Counted from the stretch's first letter, positions 35,978 through 45,948 are shown. The stretch: DNA of 64,000 nt from Hydrococcus rivularis NIES-593 (GCF_001904635.1 NZ_MRCB01000003.1:123976-187975), one strand, 5' to 3'. Numbers and translations are program-made. The notes: generated by a model from the sequence alone, not told the origin.

Positions 35978-36068
35978 CGACATTCTTCTCCCCTCTCCCT
36001 ATTTGGGAGAGGGGTTAGGGGTGAGGGCGATCGACTATCTGTGTCATTAATGAATGAAAAATGATATA
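35978..36068. repeat. Dispersed repeat R1, copy c (most complete)
   Basis: CCCCTCTCCC / GGGAGAGGGG palindrome, then GGGTGAGGGCGATCGACT, then the tail ATGAATGAAAAATG. It includes both the palindromic head seen at 15305-15350 and the tail seen at 1-62. Confidence 0.7.
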
Positions 36069-36366
36069 AATGCTGCTTCAGTGTCTAACTCCTTACAGGT
36101 TGTCCCAAAAACGGTATTACTTACATCATCAAACTCACTTAAGTAAATTGCCTAGATTTTTTCAACATAATTTATGAGGTGAGTTATGTTAAATGGAAAT
36201 AATGCAAATATAATTTGATAAATTTGGCATGTATCATCGGGGTTTTCGAGTACGAGTTATGCATACTATTAACACAAATAAACAGGAGAGGCTGCCGAGC
36301 CAAGTTATGCTTGAATGAATATTGCCTAAAATTACATGGAGTAAAGTTCCCTACCCTAATCGATCG

Positions 36367-38262
36367 ATGAATTTTGAAGAAACCTTGAACTTTGTAGATG
36401 CTATCGTTTTTCAGCAAGCAGGCAGACACCTGAGCGCCCCAGAGGTAACTATCCTTGAGGGAACCTGGCAAGGAATGACCTACGACCAAATGGCAGAAAA
36501 CTCCCAGTACAGTCTCAATTACCTCATGCGCGACATTGGACCTCGGCTCTGGCGACTGCTTTCAGAAGTTTTGGGAGAAGAAGTTAGCAAAACCAACTTT
36601 CGGGTCATTTTGGAGAGACGCTTGTTTTCCCTACCAGTCAAAACAACCCTATCGCAGCTAATCGAAGAAAATCCAAATGAGAAAAACATTGGCTCGACCT
36701 CTCATGAAGAATTGGACGGGCATGTCACCTCAGAAATAGCAACCTGCCACAATTGGAACGAAACGCCGGAACGATCCGTCTTCTTCGGTCGAACTGAAGA
36801 ACTAGCCACCCTCAAACAATGGATACAAGATGGCTGTAATCTAATCGCCATACGAGGCATTAGCGGCATTGGCAAAACGGCTCTCGCCAGACAACTGGCA
36901 GAAGAAATTCGAGAACAGTTTGACTGCACGCTCTGGTGCTCTTTGAGTCAAGCTCCTAGGCTCAAAGAACTGCTTGCCAGCCTGCAAAAAGCTTTTTCTG
37001 GCGCACAATCGGAATATGAAGGCGATTCACTATCTTCGCTGATGAGTTATTTACGCTCGTCGCGCTGTTTGCTAGTCCTTGACGGCGTGGAAGCCATTTT
37101 ACAACCCAATCAACTAGCCGGACGCTATCGGGAAGGTTACGAGAATTACGGCGAACTGTTCGCGCGAGTCGGAGAAGAATCGCATCAGAGTTGCTTGTTA
37201 GTCACCAGTCTAGAAAATCCGAGAGAGATTGGTTGGTTGGAGGGAGAATCAGCCCCCGTGCGTTCATTAATTTTATCTGGCTTATCGATCTTCGATGCCG
37301 GAGAAATTTTGCAAGCTGAGGGACTGAGCGATTTTAGCAGTTGGCGATCGCTTGTCGAACGCTATCAGGGCAATCCAGCCGCGCTCAAGCTGGCTGCCAA
37401 ACTCATTCGCGACTTATTTAATGGCAATGTCGCCGAATTTTTAGAACGAGAAATCTTTGTTTTCGGGGATATTGACAAACTGCTAGCGCCGCTGAGGAGA
37501 CGCTTGTCGGAGTTGGAGCGGGAAGTTCTCTACTGGCTGGCGATCGAGCGACGACCGATTTCCTTTTCTAGCCTAGCAACCAATCTGGGCTTACCTATCT
37601 CCCAAGGCGAACTCTTAGAAGCCCTTGCCTCTCTGGGGCAGCGATCGCTGCTCGAAACCACGACATCCGAAGCTGGAAAGTCTCTTTTCGCTCTCCCGAC
37701 CATGGTAATGGAATACGTCACCAGCCAGCTCGTCGAGCAAATTAGCGGCAAGGTTTCCCATCGCCTCAAATTGTCGTCTGCATTTGAAGATACGATTGAA
37801 TTAACGCCATCGCCCAAACAACCAACTAACCTCAGCCAATGGTTCGACCATACTTTTGAGGAAGCTTGGCAACCCGTAGAAGCCCTGATCGCAAACCCCA
37901 GAATTTTACCTCGGCTGCGCAGTATTTATCACCTGAGAGGAGAAGACACCATCAAACGATTCAAAGCGATTCGGTTGCCCGAATCTCAAAAACAGGTGGC
38001 TTTGCTAGTCGCGATCGCTCAAGATTGCGATCGAAAAATCGGTATTCGCATCCAACTTCAACCGATGGGAGAGGGAACCGTACTTCCCGATAACTTGACG
38101 CTAGCATTACTCAATGAATCGGGGCAAACGTTGCGGGAAGTGCGATCGCAAAATCAAGATAACTTCATTCAGCTACCGCGCTTTAGGGGCGAAGCCCAAG
38201 AACGCTTTAGCATTCAAATAGCCCACAATATCTTTAGCATCAAAGAAGATTTTGTGATTTGA
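36367..38262 (+). CDS. NB-ARC/STAND ATPase fused to a C-terminal DUF1822 domain
   Basis: A 631-residue signalling-type ATPase. The N-terminal region (1-85) resembles the winged-helix-like domain of vWA-MoxR-associated proteins (LNFVDAIVFQQAGRHLSAPE and GMTYDQMAENSQYSLNYLM). The NB-ARC core has Walker A RGISGIGKTALARQ near residues 164-177 and Walker B SRCLLVLDGVEAIL. The last ~140 residues match DUF1822 (WFDHTFEEAWQPVEALI, DRKIGIRIQLQPMG, ending in EDFVI). The ATG at 36367 is preferred to a TTG at 36322. A degraded DUF928 gene follows, a family I recall as a genomic companion of DUF1822. Ligand and output are unknown. Confidence 0.8.
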   Translation: MNFEETLNFVDAIVFQQAGRHLSAPEVTILEGTWQGMTYDQMAENSQYSLNYLMRDIGPRLWRLLSEVLGEEVSKTNFRVILERRLFSLPVKTTLSQLIEENPNEKNIGSTSHEELDGHVTSEIATCHNWNETPERSVFFGRTEELATLKQWIQDGCNLIAIRGISGIGKTALARQLAEEIREQFDCTLWCSLSQAPRLKELLASLQKAFSGAQSEYEGDSLSSLMSYLRSSRCLLVLDGVEAILQPNQLAGRYREGYENYGELFARVGEESHQSCLLVTSLENPREIGWLEGESAPVRSLILSGLSIFDAGEILQAEGLSDFSSWRSLVERYQGNPAALKLAAKLIRDLFNGNVAEFLEREIFVFGDIDKLLAPLRRRLSELEREVLYWLAIERRPISFSSLATNLGLPISQGELLEALASLGQRSLLETTTSEAGKSLFALPTMVMEYVTSQLVEQISGKVSHRLKLSSAFEDTIELTPSPKQPTNLSQWFDHTFEEAWQPVEALIANPRILPRLRSIYHLRGEDTIKRFKAIRLPESQKQVALLVAIAQDCDRKIGIRIQLQPMGEGTVLPDNLTLALLNESGQTLREVRSQNQDNFIQLPRFRGEAQERFSIQIAHNIFSIKEDFVI

Positions 38263-38300
38263 CGTGCTGGCACGATCGGTTATCAGTAGGGGTGGGTTTA

Positions 38301-38954
38301 ATGGTCAAGACAACCAATCTGATTCCAATAAATCCAAACCCGCCCGTACAGTAATCAGTTCGTTCCCTGCGCGTTAGCCGCGATTGCGACTGGCATATTA
38401 GTTGGCGTTTTGCGGTTGCAACGCTGACCGTCTCTGCAACGTCCACCTTTTGGTTTTATATTTCCACCAAAGCAACCCCCGATCTGTTTGCAGATTTCGT
38501 TTTGTATCAAGGCGATCGCTTCGTTTACAAGCAACGCATACCTCTCTCCAAAACGCCTGGTACAATTAGCGTTCGCCTCGATCGCCTCCTAGACGCGAAC
38601 AAGCAGTATCGATCGTTTTTCTCCGTCTCGATCAATCCCCAAAGCCCTTCTCAAAATCCCGTTGTCGGCGGCAAGATTCGACGGATCGTACCGAATGCCA
38701 TCCTCAACCGCCAGCTAAAAGCTACAGTCTCGAAGCGAGAGCGCATCGCTATTTATGCTCGAAACGGCATTTGGCACGCAACGATCGCCGAGTTAGCCGA
38801 ACTGCACCGCGCCAACCCAAAAGACGTTAGCTTGCAGGCTGATTGGTCGAGTTTGCTAAATTCTGTCGGGTTGGGATCTCTGGCAGAAATTCCCTTAGTC
38901 GATTGTTGCACTCCGAACCTAAAACCCTATTTAAATTCACAAAACATTACCTAA
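38301..38954 (+). pseudogene. DUF928 family gene with broken 5' end
   Basis: From about 38418 the frame reads AVATLTVSATSTFWFYIS, LYQGDRFVYKQRIPLSKTPG and GIWHATIAELAELHRANP, matching DUF928 through to PLVDC. Upstream in the same frame there is a TAA at 38352, and no ATG or GTG occurs between it and the conserved region. The ATG at 38301 precedes that stop. The signal peptide and Gly-rich N-terminus expected of DUF928 proteins are missing. The first possible start after the stop that keeps most of the domain is a non-standard codon or TTG 38502, which would cut into it. I read this as a decayed gene. Confidence 0.65.
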
Positions 38955-39023
38955 AAAAATCGCGTTTGTTCGCTCTCTCGATTGCTCAAAAAAAGCCACG
39001 GGGCTTCTAGCCGCCGTGGAGCA

Positions 39024-39704
39024 TCACGTCCCTAAAGGCTCGATCTTTCCTAAAAGTTTTTGCAATCGCTGACCGATTTCTCCTAGCCCTAAGCTGCCAT
39101 TGCTCGGAAAGCGCCCCTGCCGACCGGATTCGAGATAAACGTAATCGCCAATTAGCTCGTCTAACTGCGTCGCCTTGTCAATTTTCCAATTTTCCAGGCA
39201 AGCTCCGGTGAAAATTGCTCCTTGAAAATTGGTTCCGCACGCTTGCACGTCGATCAGAGAAGCTCCACTCAAGTCTGCGCCCGTCAGCTCCGCCCCCGTC
39301 AGGTTGGCTCCGCTCAAGTCGGTATTGGTCAAATCGGCTCCCGTTAAGTCGGCTCCCGCTAGGTTAGCTCCGCTGAGATCGGATCCAATTAAACAAGCCC
39401 ATCTTAAGGAAGTTTTCGCAAAATTGGCTCTTTTGAGAACGGCATCTTGCAAAGATGCTCGACTGAGATTGGCTTCGGTGAAGTCGGCTGCGATCGCGCA
39501 AATATTGCACAGACGCGCTCTTCTGAGATCGGCGCGGCTGAGGTTGGCTTCGCTCAGATCGATGTTGTCGAGCCAGGCTCGTCTGAGAGCAGCACCCCTC
39601 AACTGGGCGCGAGAGAGGTCGATCCATTGGCTATTGCCCTTTCTCCATTGATTCCAGGCATCGACATCTTGTTTTAGTCGAGCAAGATAAAGTTCGTTTT
39701 CCAT
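39024..39704 (-). CDS. Pentapeptide repeat protein
   Basis: A 226-residue protein. Residues 1-25 (MENELYLARLKQDVDAWNQW) are the cap seen on many cyanobacterial pentapeptide proteins. About 22 consecutive A(D/N)LxX units follow, such as LSGANLAGADLTGADLTNTD, forming a right-handed quadrilateral helix. A short C-terminal tail carries a GSLGLGEIGQRLQKLLG helix. The frame is open to an ATG at 39860, adding 52 non-repeat residues, but the conserved cap supports 39704. Function unknown; some family members mimic DNA and bind gyrase. Confidence 0.8.
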   Translation of the reverse strand: MENELYLARLKQDVDAWNQWRKGNSQWIDLSRAQLRGAALRRAWLDNIDLSEANLSRADLRRARLCNICAIAADFTEANLSRASLQDAVLKRANFAKTSLRWACLIGSDLSGANLAGADLTGADLTNTDLSGANLTGAELTGADLSGASLIDVQACGTNFQGAIFTGACLENWKIDKATQLDELIGDYVYLESGRQGRFPSNGSLGLGEIGQRLQKLLGKIEPLGT

Positions 39705-40014
39705 TCTTGTCAAGTTAGATTGGCGATAGAAATCGTGAAAACTACGAGAATTCTCGGCTAAACCAGAGTTTTCAATCGTTTTACTTTCTAGCTCGATCGT
39801 CCGATATTTAAAGGGAAAGGGCGGTGATTTCATAGTAAAGAGCGATGTGATCTCAGCCATAGAACCAAAAGAGTAAGGCTTGTTATCTTCTATGAAATTT
39901 CCTTTCGAGTCGTTAAGAGTCTTTATTGGAAAGAATTAGCTGCCTCATCGAGTTAATAACATTTAATTAAAGGCTCAATTCATGCTTCATGATTAAGGGG
40001 TAGGAGCGATCGTC

Positions 40015-40449
40015 ATGAAAGACAGTAATTTTTTTCAACCTATCAATTCGCCTAAAGCAGCGCCAGAAATTATTTCTCAAGAGATTTTATTAGCCGATTT
40101 AATCGGAACCGAAGAAGCCGAGCTAATTTTTGAGGGCTTGGTCGATCGCAGTATGGGAATGGAACGCGCCTGGGAGAGGTTTACCTACGAGCGTCATTCT
40201 AGTACTAACGTGACGGGGGGCGATCTCGACGACGATTGGTATCAAGCTGAAGTCGTGGGAGAAGAAGCCGTCGGCGGACAGACTCCTACGCCCGACCAAA
40301 GCGTGACCGAACAACTACTTCAGTCGATGGGGATTGCTCCAGTCGATGGGGAACCTATCCGCACGCGAGACAAGTTGGAACGACGCGATCGCAGGCGCTG
40401 GGAACTAGAACCCGAGTCCTCAGAAGACTATTGGGAACGTTTTGAATAA
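40015..40449 (+). CDS. DUF6335 family protein
   Basis: A 144-residue acidic cytoplasmic protein. The conserved block is TGGDLDDDWYQAEVVGEEAVGG, followed by TPTPDQSVTEQLLQSMGI, DKLERRDRRRWELEPESSEDY and a short C-terminus. I recognise this as the cyanobacterial DUF6335 family, often in stress-linked contexts, with no known activity. Start ATG 40015. It stands alone; the 150-nt gap beyond its stop holds TTAGTNG-type inverted repeats near 40520-40560. Confidence 0.75.
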   Translation: MKDSNFFQPINSPKAAPEIISQEILLADLIGTEEAELIFEGLVDRSMGMERAWERFTYERHSSTNVTGGDLDDDWYQAEVVGEEAVGGQTPTPDQSVTEQLLQSMGIAPVDGEPIRTRDKLERRDRRRWELEPESSEDYWERFE

Positions 40450-40599
40450 GCGCCCCCATCATAAAAAAGATAATTCAGGCGAAGGTGTGGAGACTTCTGA
40501 GGCTGGGGAACGGGGGATAATTAACTGATAACCACTCACCACTAACTAATCTCTAACTGCCTTGCGAGTTCGGATTTACCAATAACAAGTCGCTAGTTA

Positions 40600-41046
40600 C
40601 TAAGACTGAGCCTGCTTTTGCATCGCGTACTGTTTAAAGCGTTCGAGATCGGCTTGCAGAGTTGACTCGACGATCCGTCCTAAAAATAAATTATCCATTA
40701 GTTTACCTAAAAATCCAGGAATGGCATAGGCTGCGGTCATTTTAACGATACTGCTACCATGGCGATCGTAGAAACGGATTGCACCTCGGTTAGGCAAACC
40801 ATCAACCGATTCCCACTGGATGATCTGATGCGGCACTAACTTGAGAATACGAGAAAGCCAGGTAAACTCGAAACCGCCGCTAGCCAGCTTCCAGCGAGAG
40901 AGTTCGGGGTTGTCTTCTAAAACTCTAACCGAGTCGATCCACTTCATCCAACGCGGCATTTGTTCTAGATCTGACCAGAGATTCCAGACAAGTTCGATAG
41001 GAGCATCAATCTCAATTTGGACGGTATGTTCTAACCAGTTCGTCAT
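40600..41046 (-). CDS. SRPBCC (START-like) family protein downstream of zds
   Basis: A 148-residue SRPBCC/polyketide-cyclase-like fold: EHTVQIEIDAPIELVWNLWSDLEQMPRWMKWI is the classical N-terminal strand-helix-helix, and RFYDRHGSSIVKMTAAYAIPG is the central strand pair. The fold binds hydrophobic ligands. It lies 78 nt downstream of zds on the same strand, an arrangement I recall from other cyanobacteria, so a role in carotenoid or quinone handling is likely but unproven. Confidence 0.8.
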   Translation of the reverse strand: MTNWLEHTVQIEIDAPIELVWNLWSDLEQMPRWMKWIDSVRVLEDNPELSRWKLASGGFEFTWLSRILKLVPHQIIQWESVDGLPNRGAIRFYDRHGSSIVKMTAAYAIPGFLGKLMDNLFLGRIVESTLQADLERFKQYAMQKQAQS

Positions 41047-41124
41047 TTGATTTGGAATGGATGGGGAGAGATTTAACTATCTACTCTATTTCTATTCTCG
41101 ACTACCAAGCCAGCGATCGGCAGA

Positions 41125-42597
41125 TTATCCAGCTGTTGATAGTTGCGCGTTGACTTTTAATGTCTCAGCACCCTTTAAAATCGCTTTTGCCGCTTGCCGT
41201 CCAGAAATTGTAGCACCTTCCATGCTGTCGATATAATCCTGTTGGGTATAGCTACCTGCTAAGAAAAAGTTAGCGATAGGAGTTGTTTGCGGAGGACGAT
41301 AGGGATCCATTCCTGGTGCTTCGCGGTAGAGAGACTGGGCTAGCTTAACGACGCTATACCAAGTCATATTCAACTCCCGCGAAGAAGGAAAGAGTTGATG
41401 AACTTGTTTGAGGACGTGTTGGGCGATCGCTTCATTTTTCTCTTTGATAAAAGGATCGCCAGGGGTTAACACTAACTGCAACAGCGATCCCTGTCCCTTT
41501 TTATAATAATCTCCCGGACTGGTGAGTGCTAAATCTGCAAAGCAAGAAAAATCAGCGTCGGCAGTGTATAGCAAATTATCGATTCCGACAGCTTTTTCTA
41601 ATTGTTGGCGTGCCTGCGGATCTCGTAATTCTGTCACCCATCCATCAAAGCGAAGTTGCACTGTCGCCACAGGAACGGTATCGAGTTTATAAATATTGTC
41701 AAACTCAGTCCATTTGCGCCAAGCTGGCGGGAGAAGGCGCTGAATACCGGGAACGTCGCAAGCACAAACATAGGCATCGGCAACAATGGTTTCTTCCGTC
41801 TCGCCGTTGGCAACTGCCATCCCAGTTACTTGCATTTGTCCTGTTTTTTCCTGGTAGAAAATTTCCCGCACTCTCCGTCTGGTATATATTTTTCCGCCGC
41901 GCGCTTCAATGTAATCGATAATGGGTTTGTGTAAGTATTCAGAGGGAGACCCTTCCAGCATGCGCAGGATCGAGGCTTCCGTTCTTGCCGCAAAAAACTG
42001 GAAAATGGTTAGCATGCAGCGAGCGGAAATTTGCTCGGTATCGATAAATCCCAAGGCATAAGCGATAGGGTTCCACATCCGCTTGAGGCTTCCGTCGTTG
42101 CCGCCTTTCCGGCGAAACCAGTCGGCAAAGCTAATCGAGTCCAACTCTCGAATTGTTTTCATTGCCCCGTCGAAGTCTACTAAACCGCGAATCAATGGGC
42201 TAGTTCCCAACGCGATCGAATTGGCGATTTTATCGACCGTTGAGAGTTGGGAAGTGGTAAAAAAGGCTTTTAATCCGTTGAAGGGGGCGCCCGTAATAAA
42301 GCGAAAATCCAATTCTCCGACTCGTCCCCCATCGTTTATAAAGGTATGGGTGTGTTCTTTAAGCCGTAAGTTCTCGAAAGCACCGACTTTTTTCATCAAG
42401 TCGAACAGTTGATAGTAGCAGCCAAAAAAGACGTGCAATCCCATCTCGATATGGTTGCCGTCAGCATCGATCCAACTGCCGACTTTGCCGCCAACAAACG
42501 GCCGAGATTCAAAAATTTCTACTTCGCAGCCTGCATCGACTAGATCGACGGCTGTCGCCATTCCTGCTAATCCTGCACCAACGATCGCAATGCGCAT
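41125..42597 (-). CDS. zds: 9,9'-di-cis-zeta-carotene desaturase
   Basis: FAD-dependent desaturase converting zeta-carotene to poly-cis lycopene (also called crtQ). It has 490 residues. The N-terminal dinucleotide motif is [26 protein letters not shown], and [20 protein letters not shown] is the desaturase block. The C-terminal FAD-contact block is [25 protein letters not shown]. This plant/cyanobacterial type is distinct from bacterial CrtI. The gene heads a probable two-gene unit with the SRPBCC gene. Confidence 0.96.
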   Translation of the reverse strand: MRIAIVGAGLAGMATAVDLVDAGCEVEIFESRPFVGGKVGSWIDADGNHIEMGLHVFFGCYYQLFDLMKKVGAFENLRLKEHTHTFINDGGRVGELDFRFITGAPFNGLKAFFTTSQLSTVDKIANSIALGTSPLIRGLVDFDGAMKTIRELDSISFADWFRRKGGNDGSLKRMWNPIAYALGFIDTEQISARCMLTIFQFFAARTEASILRMLEGSPSEYLHKPIIDYIEARGGKIYTRRRVREIFYQEKTGQMQVTGMAVANGETEETIVADAYVCACDVPGIQRLLPPAWRKWTEFDNIYKLDTVPVATVQLRFDGWVTELRDPQARQQLEKAVGIDNLLYTADADFSCFADLALTSPGDYYKKGQGSLLQLVLTPGDPFIKEKNEAIAQHVLKQVHQLFPSSRELNMTWYSVVKLAQSLYREAPGMDPYRPPQTTPIANFFLAGSYTQQDYIDSMEGATISGRQAAKAILKGAETLKVNAQLSTAG

Positions 42598-42678
42598 TGA
42601 GTCTTTTCCTTTCAGTTTCTTAACATATTTTAAAAGAGAAGTTACCCGCTGAGGTCGAAATTTAAAGCTACCTCATCT

Positions 42679-43365
42679 TTATTCAGAATTCTCGTCTAAT
42701 TCTTGTCGAACGACTGCCTTGAGCTTAGAGTAAAAGTCAGATTGATCGATCGCTGGGGTAAATTCGCGAATGGCTCGTCGCTTGCTTGCCAAGGGTCTAA
42801 ACTCGTTGTCCGGGAGAGGGGGAGACTTCTGTTGCGGTTTTGCCTCTAGAAGGGTATTTTCTTGAGCGCTAACTAGACTTGACTGTTGAGAGGTAGAACG
42901 ATTGAGAGTAATGGTTGACAACTCTTCTGGAGTAGAGTTAGCTGTAGACGGCTTCTTGGCGATCGCTTGATGGAAGCGGCTCAATCTCTTGGAAACTTCT
43001 TGCAGGCGAGCGACTAATTCATTATCCTCCTCTCGTTCTGAATCTTCTGTAGCGTCCGAGGCAGATTTAGATTCGCTAGCGGGAGGAAGAACCCGAAACA
43101 CGAGACGTTCAAATTCATAGGAAAAGTGAAACGTTGGCTGTCCGCGTCGCAGCCATATGCTAAGTATATGTTCCACTGAAATCGCTTTGTAACGTCCTTG
43201 ATAGAGAGCTTCTACGACAGCTAAGCGAACCCATTTAGCTGGATATAGTCGCAGCCACTGGTCGATTAATTCTAGTGCGGTATATCCTCTCAACTCAAAC
43301 CCATAACGAGCCAGTAATGCGGCTATTTGGGTAGCTGTTAAGTCGTTAGCCAAGTCTGTCATCAA
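42679..43365 (-). CDS. Conserved cyanobacterial protein of unknown function
   Basis: A 228-residue protein. The N-terminal ~90 residues look folded and helical, with TATQIAALLARYGFELRGYT, LYPAKWVRLAVVEALYQGRYKA and VEHILSIWLRRGQPTFHFSYEFE, reminiscent of DnaD-like or winged-helix modules, though this is a weak impression. The rest is a long Ser/Gln/Glu-rich disordered linker ending in a conserved-looking helix (FYSKLKAVVRQELDE). It starts at one of two adjacent ATG codons. It lies 81 nt upstream of zds on the same strand. Confidence 0.65.
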   Translation of the reverse strand: MMTDLANDLTATQIAALLARYGFELRGYTALELIDQWLRLYPAKWVRLAVVEALYQGRYKAISVEHILSIWLRRGQPTFHFSYEFERLVFRVLPPASESKSASDATEDSEREEDNELVARLQEVSKRLSRFHQAIAKKPSTANSTPEELSTITLNRSTSQQSSLVSAQENTLLEAKPQQKSPPLPDNEFRPLASKRRAIREFTPAIDQSDFYSKLKAVVRQELDENSE

Positions 43366-44268
43366 CGGTTTGTGGACAGCTAGAAGTATTTTGGGGGCAG
43401 CGATCGATCTCTCCTAAGAAAATAGACTATTTTCTGAATTCATCAGGGAAATTGGGGTTGTGCTTATCTTGCTTATGTCAAGCACTCAGCTACAGCCTTC
43501 GATTTGCCAGAGACTTCTTCGTCTTGAATAAACATAGGGGTTTCATAAGGGCATAAGGGTACGATTGATGTAATTTATGATTTTACTCAATTGCGGATTA
43601 AATAGAAACAGACAATCGCTAATTTATTTTTCTTTCTTAATATTTTAATTTTGGGGGTTTCAGAAATTAAAAAGTGAATTTTAGATTTTCAATAGTTAAT
43701 TTCTTCTTAAGAAACCAAACAAGTCTCTTAATAATAGGTTATTAAAAAAAGGCAAAAAAGCAAGGAAAAATTCAAGCAAAAAAAATGCCAATCTTTCTCT
43801 AAAAATTTTAGAGAAAAACTTTATTGACTGCAACCTCGCTAGTCTCTCTCCCATAATATCCCTAGCCAGATATTAATATACATATATTCCGGTTTTTGAA
43901 GGCGTATTTCAAATAAGCGTGTCCGACTCGCAAACTTATAAGTTGTTAACCATAAAAAAGACTTTTCTTGAACAATTGCTAGCTTTTTGTCAAATATCTC
44001 TGGAGAGTTGCGATAGTAAGCTTTTTGAGGTAAGATAATGAAATTATTTGGTAAGGCATAAATAATAAATCAAGACTCGCAGGAACCATCTTCCTTCCTT
44101 CTCTGTCTTTGTGTATGTCACTTCTATCGCCAGTCCGAGTCATCTAGTGAGATATTCCTGACAAAGACTGGCTTAAAGAATCTTTATATTGGGAATAATG
44201 GACAAGCTTCCTAATACGTTAAGCTTGAAAAACTCAAACTCAGCAAAGCAAGGAAAAACGCAAGCTAC
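43366..44268. other. 900-nt AT-rich region upstream of the B12-type radical SAM gene
   Basis: No gene found. It contains a perfect palindrome with 11-bp arms at 43794-43816 and a near-exact direct repeat, AAGCAAGGAAAAATTCAAGC near 43759 and AAGCAAGGAAAAACGCAAGC near 44246, the latter touching the radical SAM start. Arms CGCCAGTC near 44129 and GACTGGC near 44167 could close a loop of about 35 nt. A long leader or an unannotated small RNA is possible. Confidence 0.5.
43794..43816. repeat. Perfect 11-bp-arm palindrome
   Basis: TTTCTCTAAAA and TTTTAGAGAAA face each other with one base between. The near-zero spacer suits a dimeric protein operator rather than a transcribed hairpin. It lies about 450 nt upstream of the radical SAM gene and 430 nt upstream of the divergent unknown gene. 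Confidence 0.5.
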
Positions 44269-45861
44269 ATGAGAGTTTTATTGTTATATCCCCTATTTCC
44301 TCAGAGTTTTTGGTCGTTTGAGAAAACTTTAGCCCTCGTGAATCGGAAGGCATTATTACCTCCTCTCGGTTTAATTACCGTTGCGGCGATTCTTCCGCAA
44401 GCATGGGAGTATAAATTAGTCGATCGCAACGTTCGTGAGGCGACCGAACAAGATTGGGATTGGGCAGAACTGGTCATCGTCTCTGGCATGATCGTCCAGA
44501 AAGAAGACATGCTCGCCCAAATCCAAGAGGCAAAGCGGCGAGGAAAGCGAGTAGTTGCAGGAGGTCCCTATCCTACTTCACTTCCCGACGAAGTGAAAGC
44601 GGCAGGAGCAGATTATTTAGTTCTTGATGAAGGCGAAATCACTTTACCATTATTGGTAGAAGCGATCGCGCGCGGGGAAGCGAACGGCACCTTTCGGGCA
44701 ACCGAAAAACCATCCGTTACCGAAACCCCTATCCCTCGCTATGATTTATTGGAGTTCGACGCCTACGACAATATGTCGCTGCAATTTTCGCGCGGCTGTC
44801 CCTTCCAGTGCGAATTTTGCGACATCATCGTTCTTTATGGTCGTAAGTCCCGGACTAAAACGCCAGCACAACTTCTCGCAGAACTCGATCGCCTGTACGA
44901 TCTCGGCTGGCGAGGTTCGGTTTTTATGGTAGATGATAACTTCATCGGCAACAAGCGCAACGTCAAGTTGTTACTGAAAGAGTTGAAAGTCTGGATGGCT
45001 CAAAAGAAATATCCTTTTAAGTTTCTGACTGAAGCCTCGGTAGACTTAGCCGACGATCCAGAACTGATGGAACTGATGGCAGAGTGCAACTTTACCAATG
45101 TCTTTTTGGGGATTGAAACGCCAGACGAGGACAGCTTAAACCTAACCAAAAAGTTTCAAAATACCCGCAACTCCCTAAGCGAAGCCATAGAAAAGATTAC
45201 GCGCTCTGGATTGCGCGTTATGGCGGGATTTATCATTGGTTTCGATGGTGAAAAACCAGGGGCGGGCGATCGCATCGTTCGCTTTGTCGAACAGACAGAC
45301 ATTCCCGTCGCCATGTTCAGCATGTTGCAGGCACTCCCAAATACGGCTCTCTGGCATCGACTGGAGAAAGAAGGACGACTACTCGCAGAAAAATCTGGAA
45401 TGAATCAGACGACGCTCATGAACTTCGTGCCGACTCGTCCCATCGAAGATATTGCCCGCGAATATATCGAGGGATTTTGGCAACTCTACGATCCGGAACG
45501 CTATCTCGATCGCACCTTCCGTCACTTTATGAAGCTAAGAGCGCCCAAGCATTCTGGAGAGTTTCGGCTTAGGTTGAGAGAAATTCGCGCCTTACTCATT
45601 TTAATTTGGCGACAGGGGATGCTTCGCAAGACGCGCTGGAAGTTCTGGATTAATTTGTTTAAGATCCTTCGATACAATCCCCGCGTTACCGATCACTATA
45701 TAAAAGTTTGTGCTTTCATAGAACATTTTTATGACTACCGTCAAATTGTGCGCGACCAGATTAACGCCCAATTAGCCACTCATCTGGCAACCCATTCTCC
45801 CATAGTCACCAAGTTAGGCGGTGCGGATAGGCCCGATTGGCAAGAGAAAACAGCTGTCTAG
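44269..45861 (+). CDS. B12-binding-domain radical SAM protein
   Basis: A 530-residue class B-type radical SAM enzyme. The N-terminal cobalamin-binding-like domain (about 1-140) includes PPLGLITVAAILP and VVAGGPYPTSLPDE. The radical SAM core has SRGCPFQCEFCDI, giving the C-x3-C-x2-C cluster motif, and downstream LGIETPDEDSL and MAGFIIGFDGE. A C-terminal DUF4070 region, FMKLRAPKHSGEFRLRLREI onward, follows. Related proteins methylate hopanoids or other lipids, but the substrate here is unknown. Start ATG 44269. Confidence 0.88.
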   Translation: MRVLLLYPLFPQSFWSFEKTLALVNRKALLPPLGLITVAAILPQAWEYKLVDRNVREATEQDWDWAELVIVSGMIVQKEDMLAQIQEAKRRGKRVVAGGPYPTSLPDEVKAAGADYLVLDEGEITLPLLVEAIARGEANGTFRATEKPSVTETPIPRYDLLEFDAYDNMSLQFSRGCPFQCEFCDIIVLYGRKSRTKTPAQLLAELDRLYDLGWRGSVFMVDDNFIGNKRNVKLLLKELKVWMAQKKYPFKFLTEASVDLADDPELMELMAECNFTNVFLGIETPDEDSLNLTKKFQNTRNSLSEAIEKITRSGLRVMAGFIIGFDGEKPGAGDRIVRFVEQTDIPVAMFSMLQALPNTALWHRLEKEGRLLAEKSGMNQTTLMNFVPTRPIEDIAREYIEGFWQLYDPERYLDRTFRHFMKLRAPKHSGEFRLRLREIRALLILIWRQGMLRKTRWKFWINLFKILRYNPRVTDHYIKVCAFIEHFYDYRQIVRDQINAQLATHLATHSPIVTKLGGADRPDWQEKTAV

Positions 45862-45948
45862 AGCGCTTTTGCTCTCATCCCCTAATTCCCTCTTGAAAAA
45901 GGGGGAAGGGAAACTCACCAAATTCGTCAGTTTTTGCTTAAAATAACC

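Larger units (their letters stand above)
35415..36366. other. About 950-nt repeat-rich intergenic region between acs and the NB-ARC gene
   Basis: No credible gene. It holds the acs upstream region, repeat R2 copy C (35577-35690), an AT-rich stretch with one HIP1 site, repeat R1 copy c (35978-36068), and a final 300 nt that must contain the promoter of the rightward NB-ARC gene. That last part includes short self-complementary tracts such as ACTCACTTAAGTAAATT. Confidence 0.6.

Noticed and set aside
36184-36489. 101-codon minus-strand frame at the start of the NB-ARC gene
   Set aside because: It overlaps the conserved N-terminal domain of the NB-ARC protein and shows no family resemblance.
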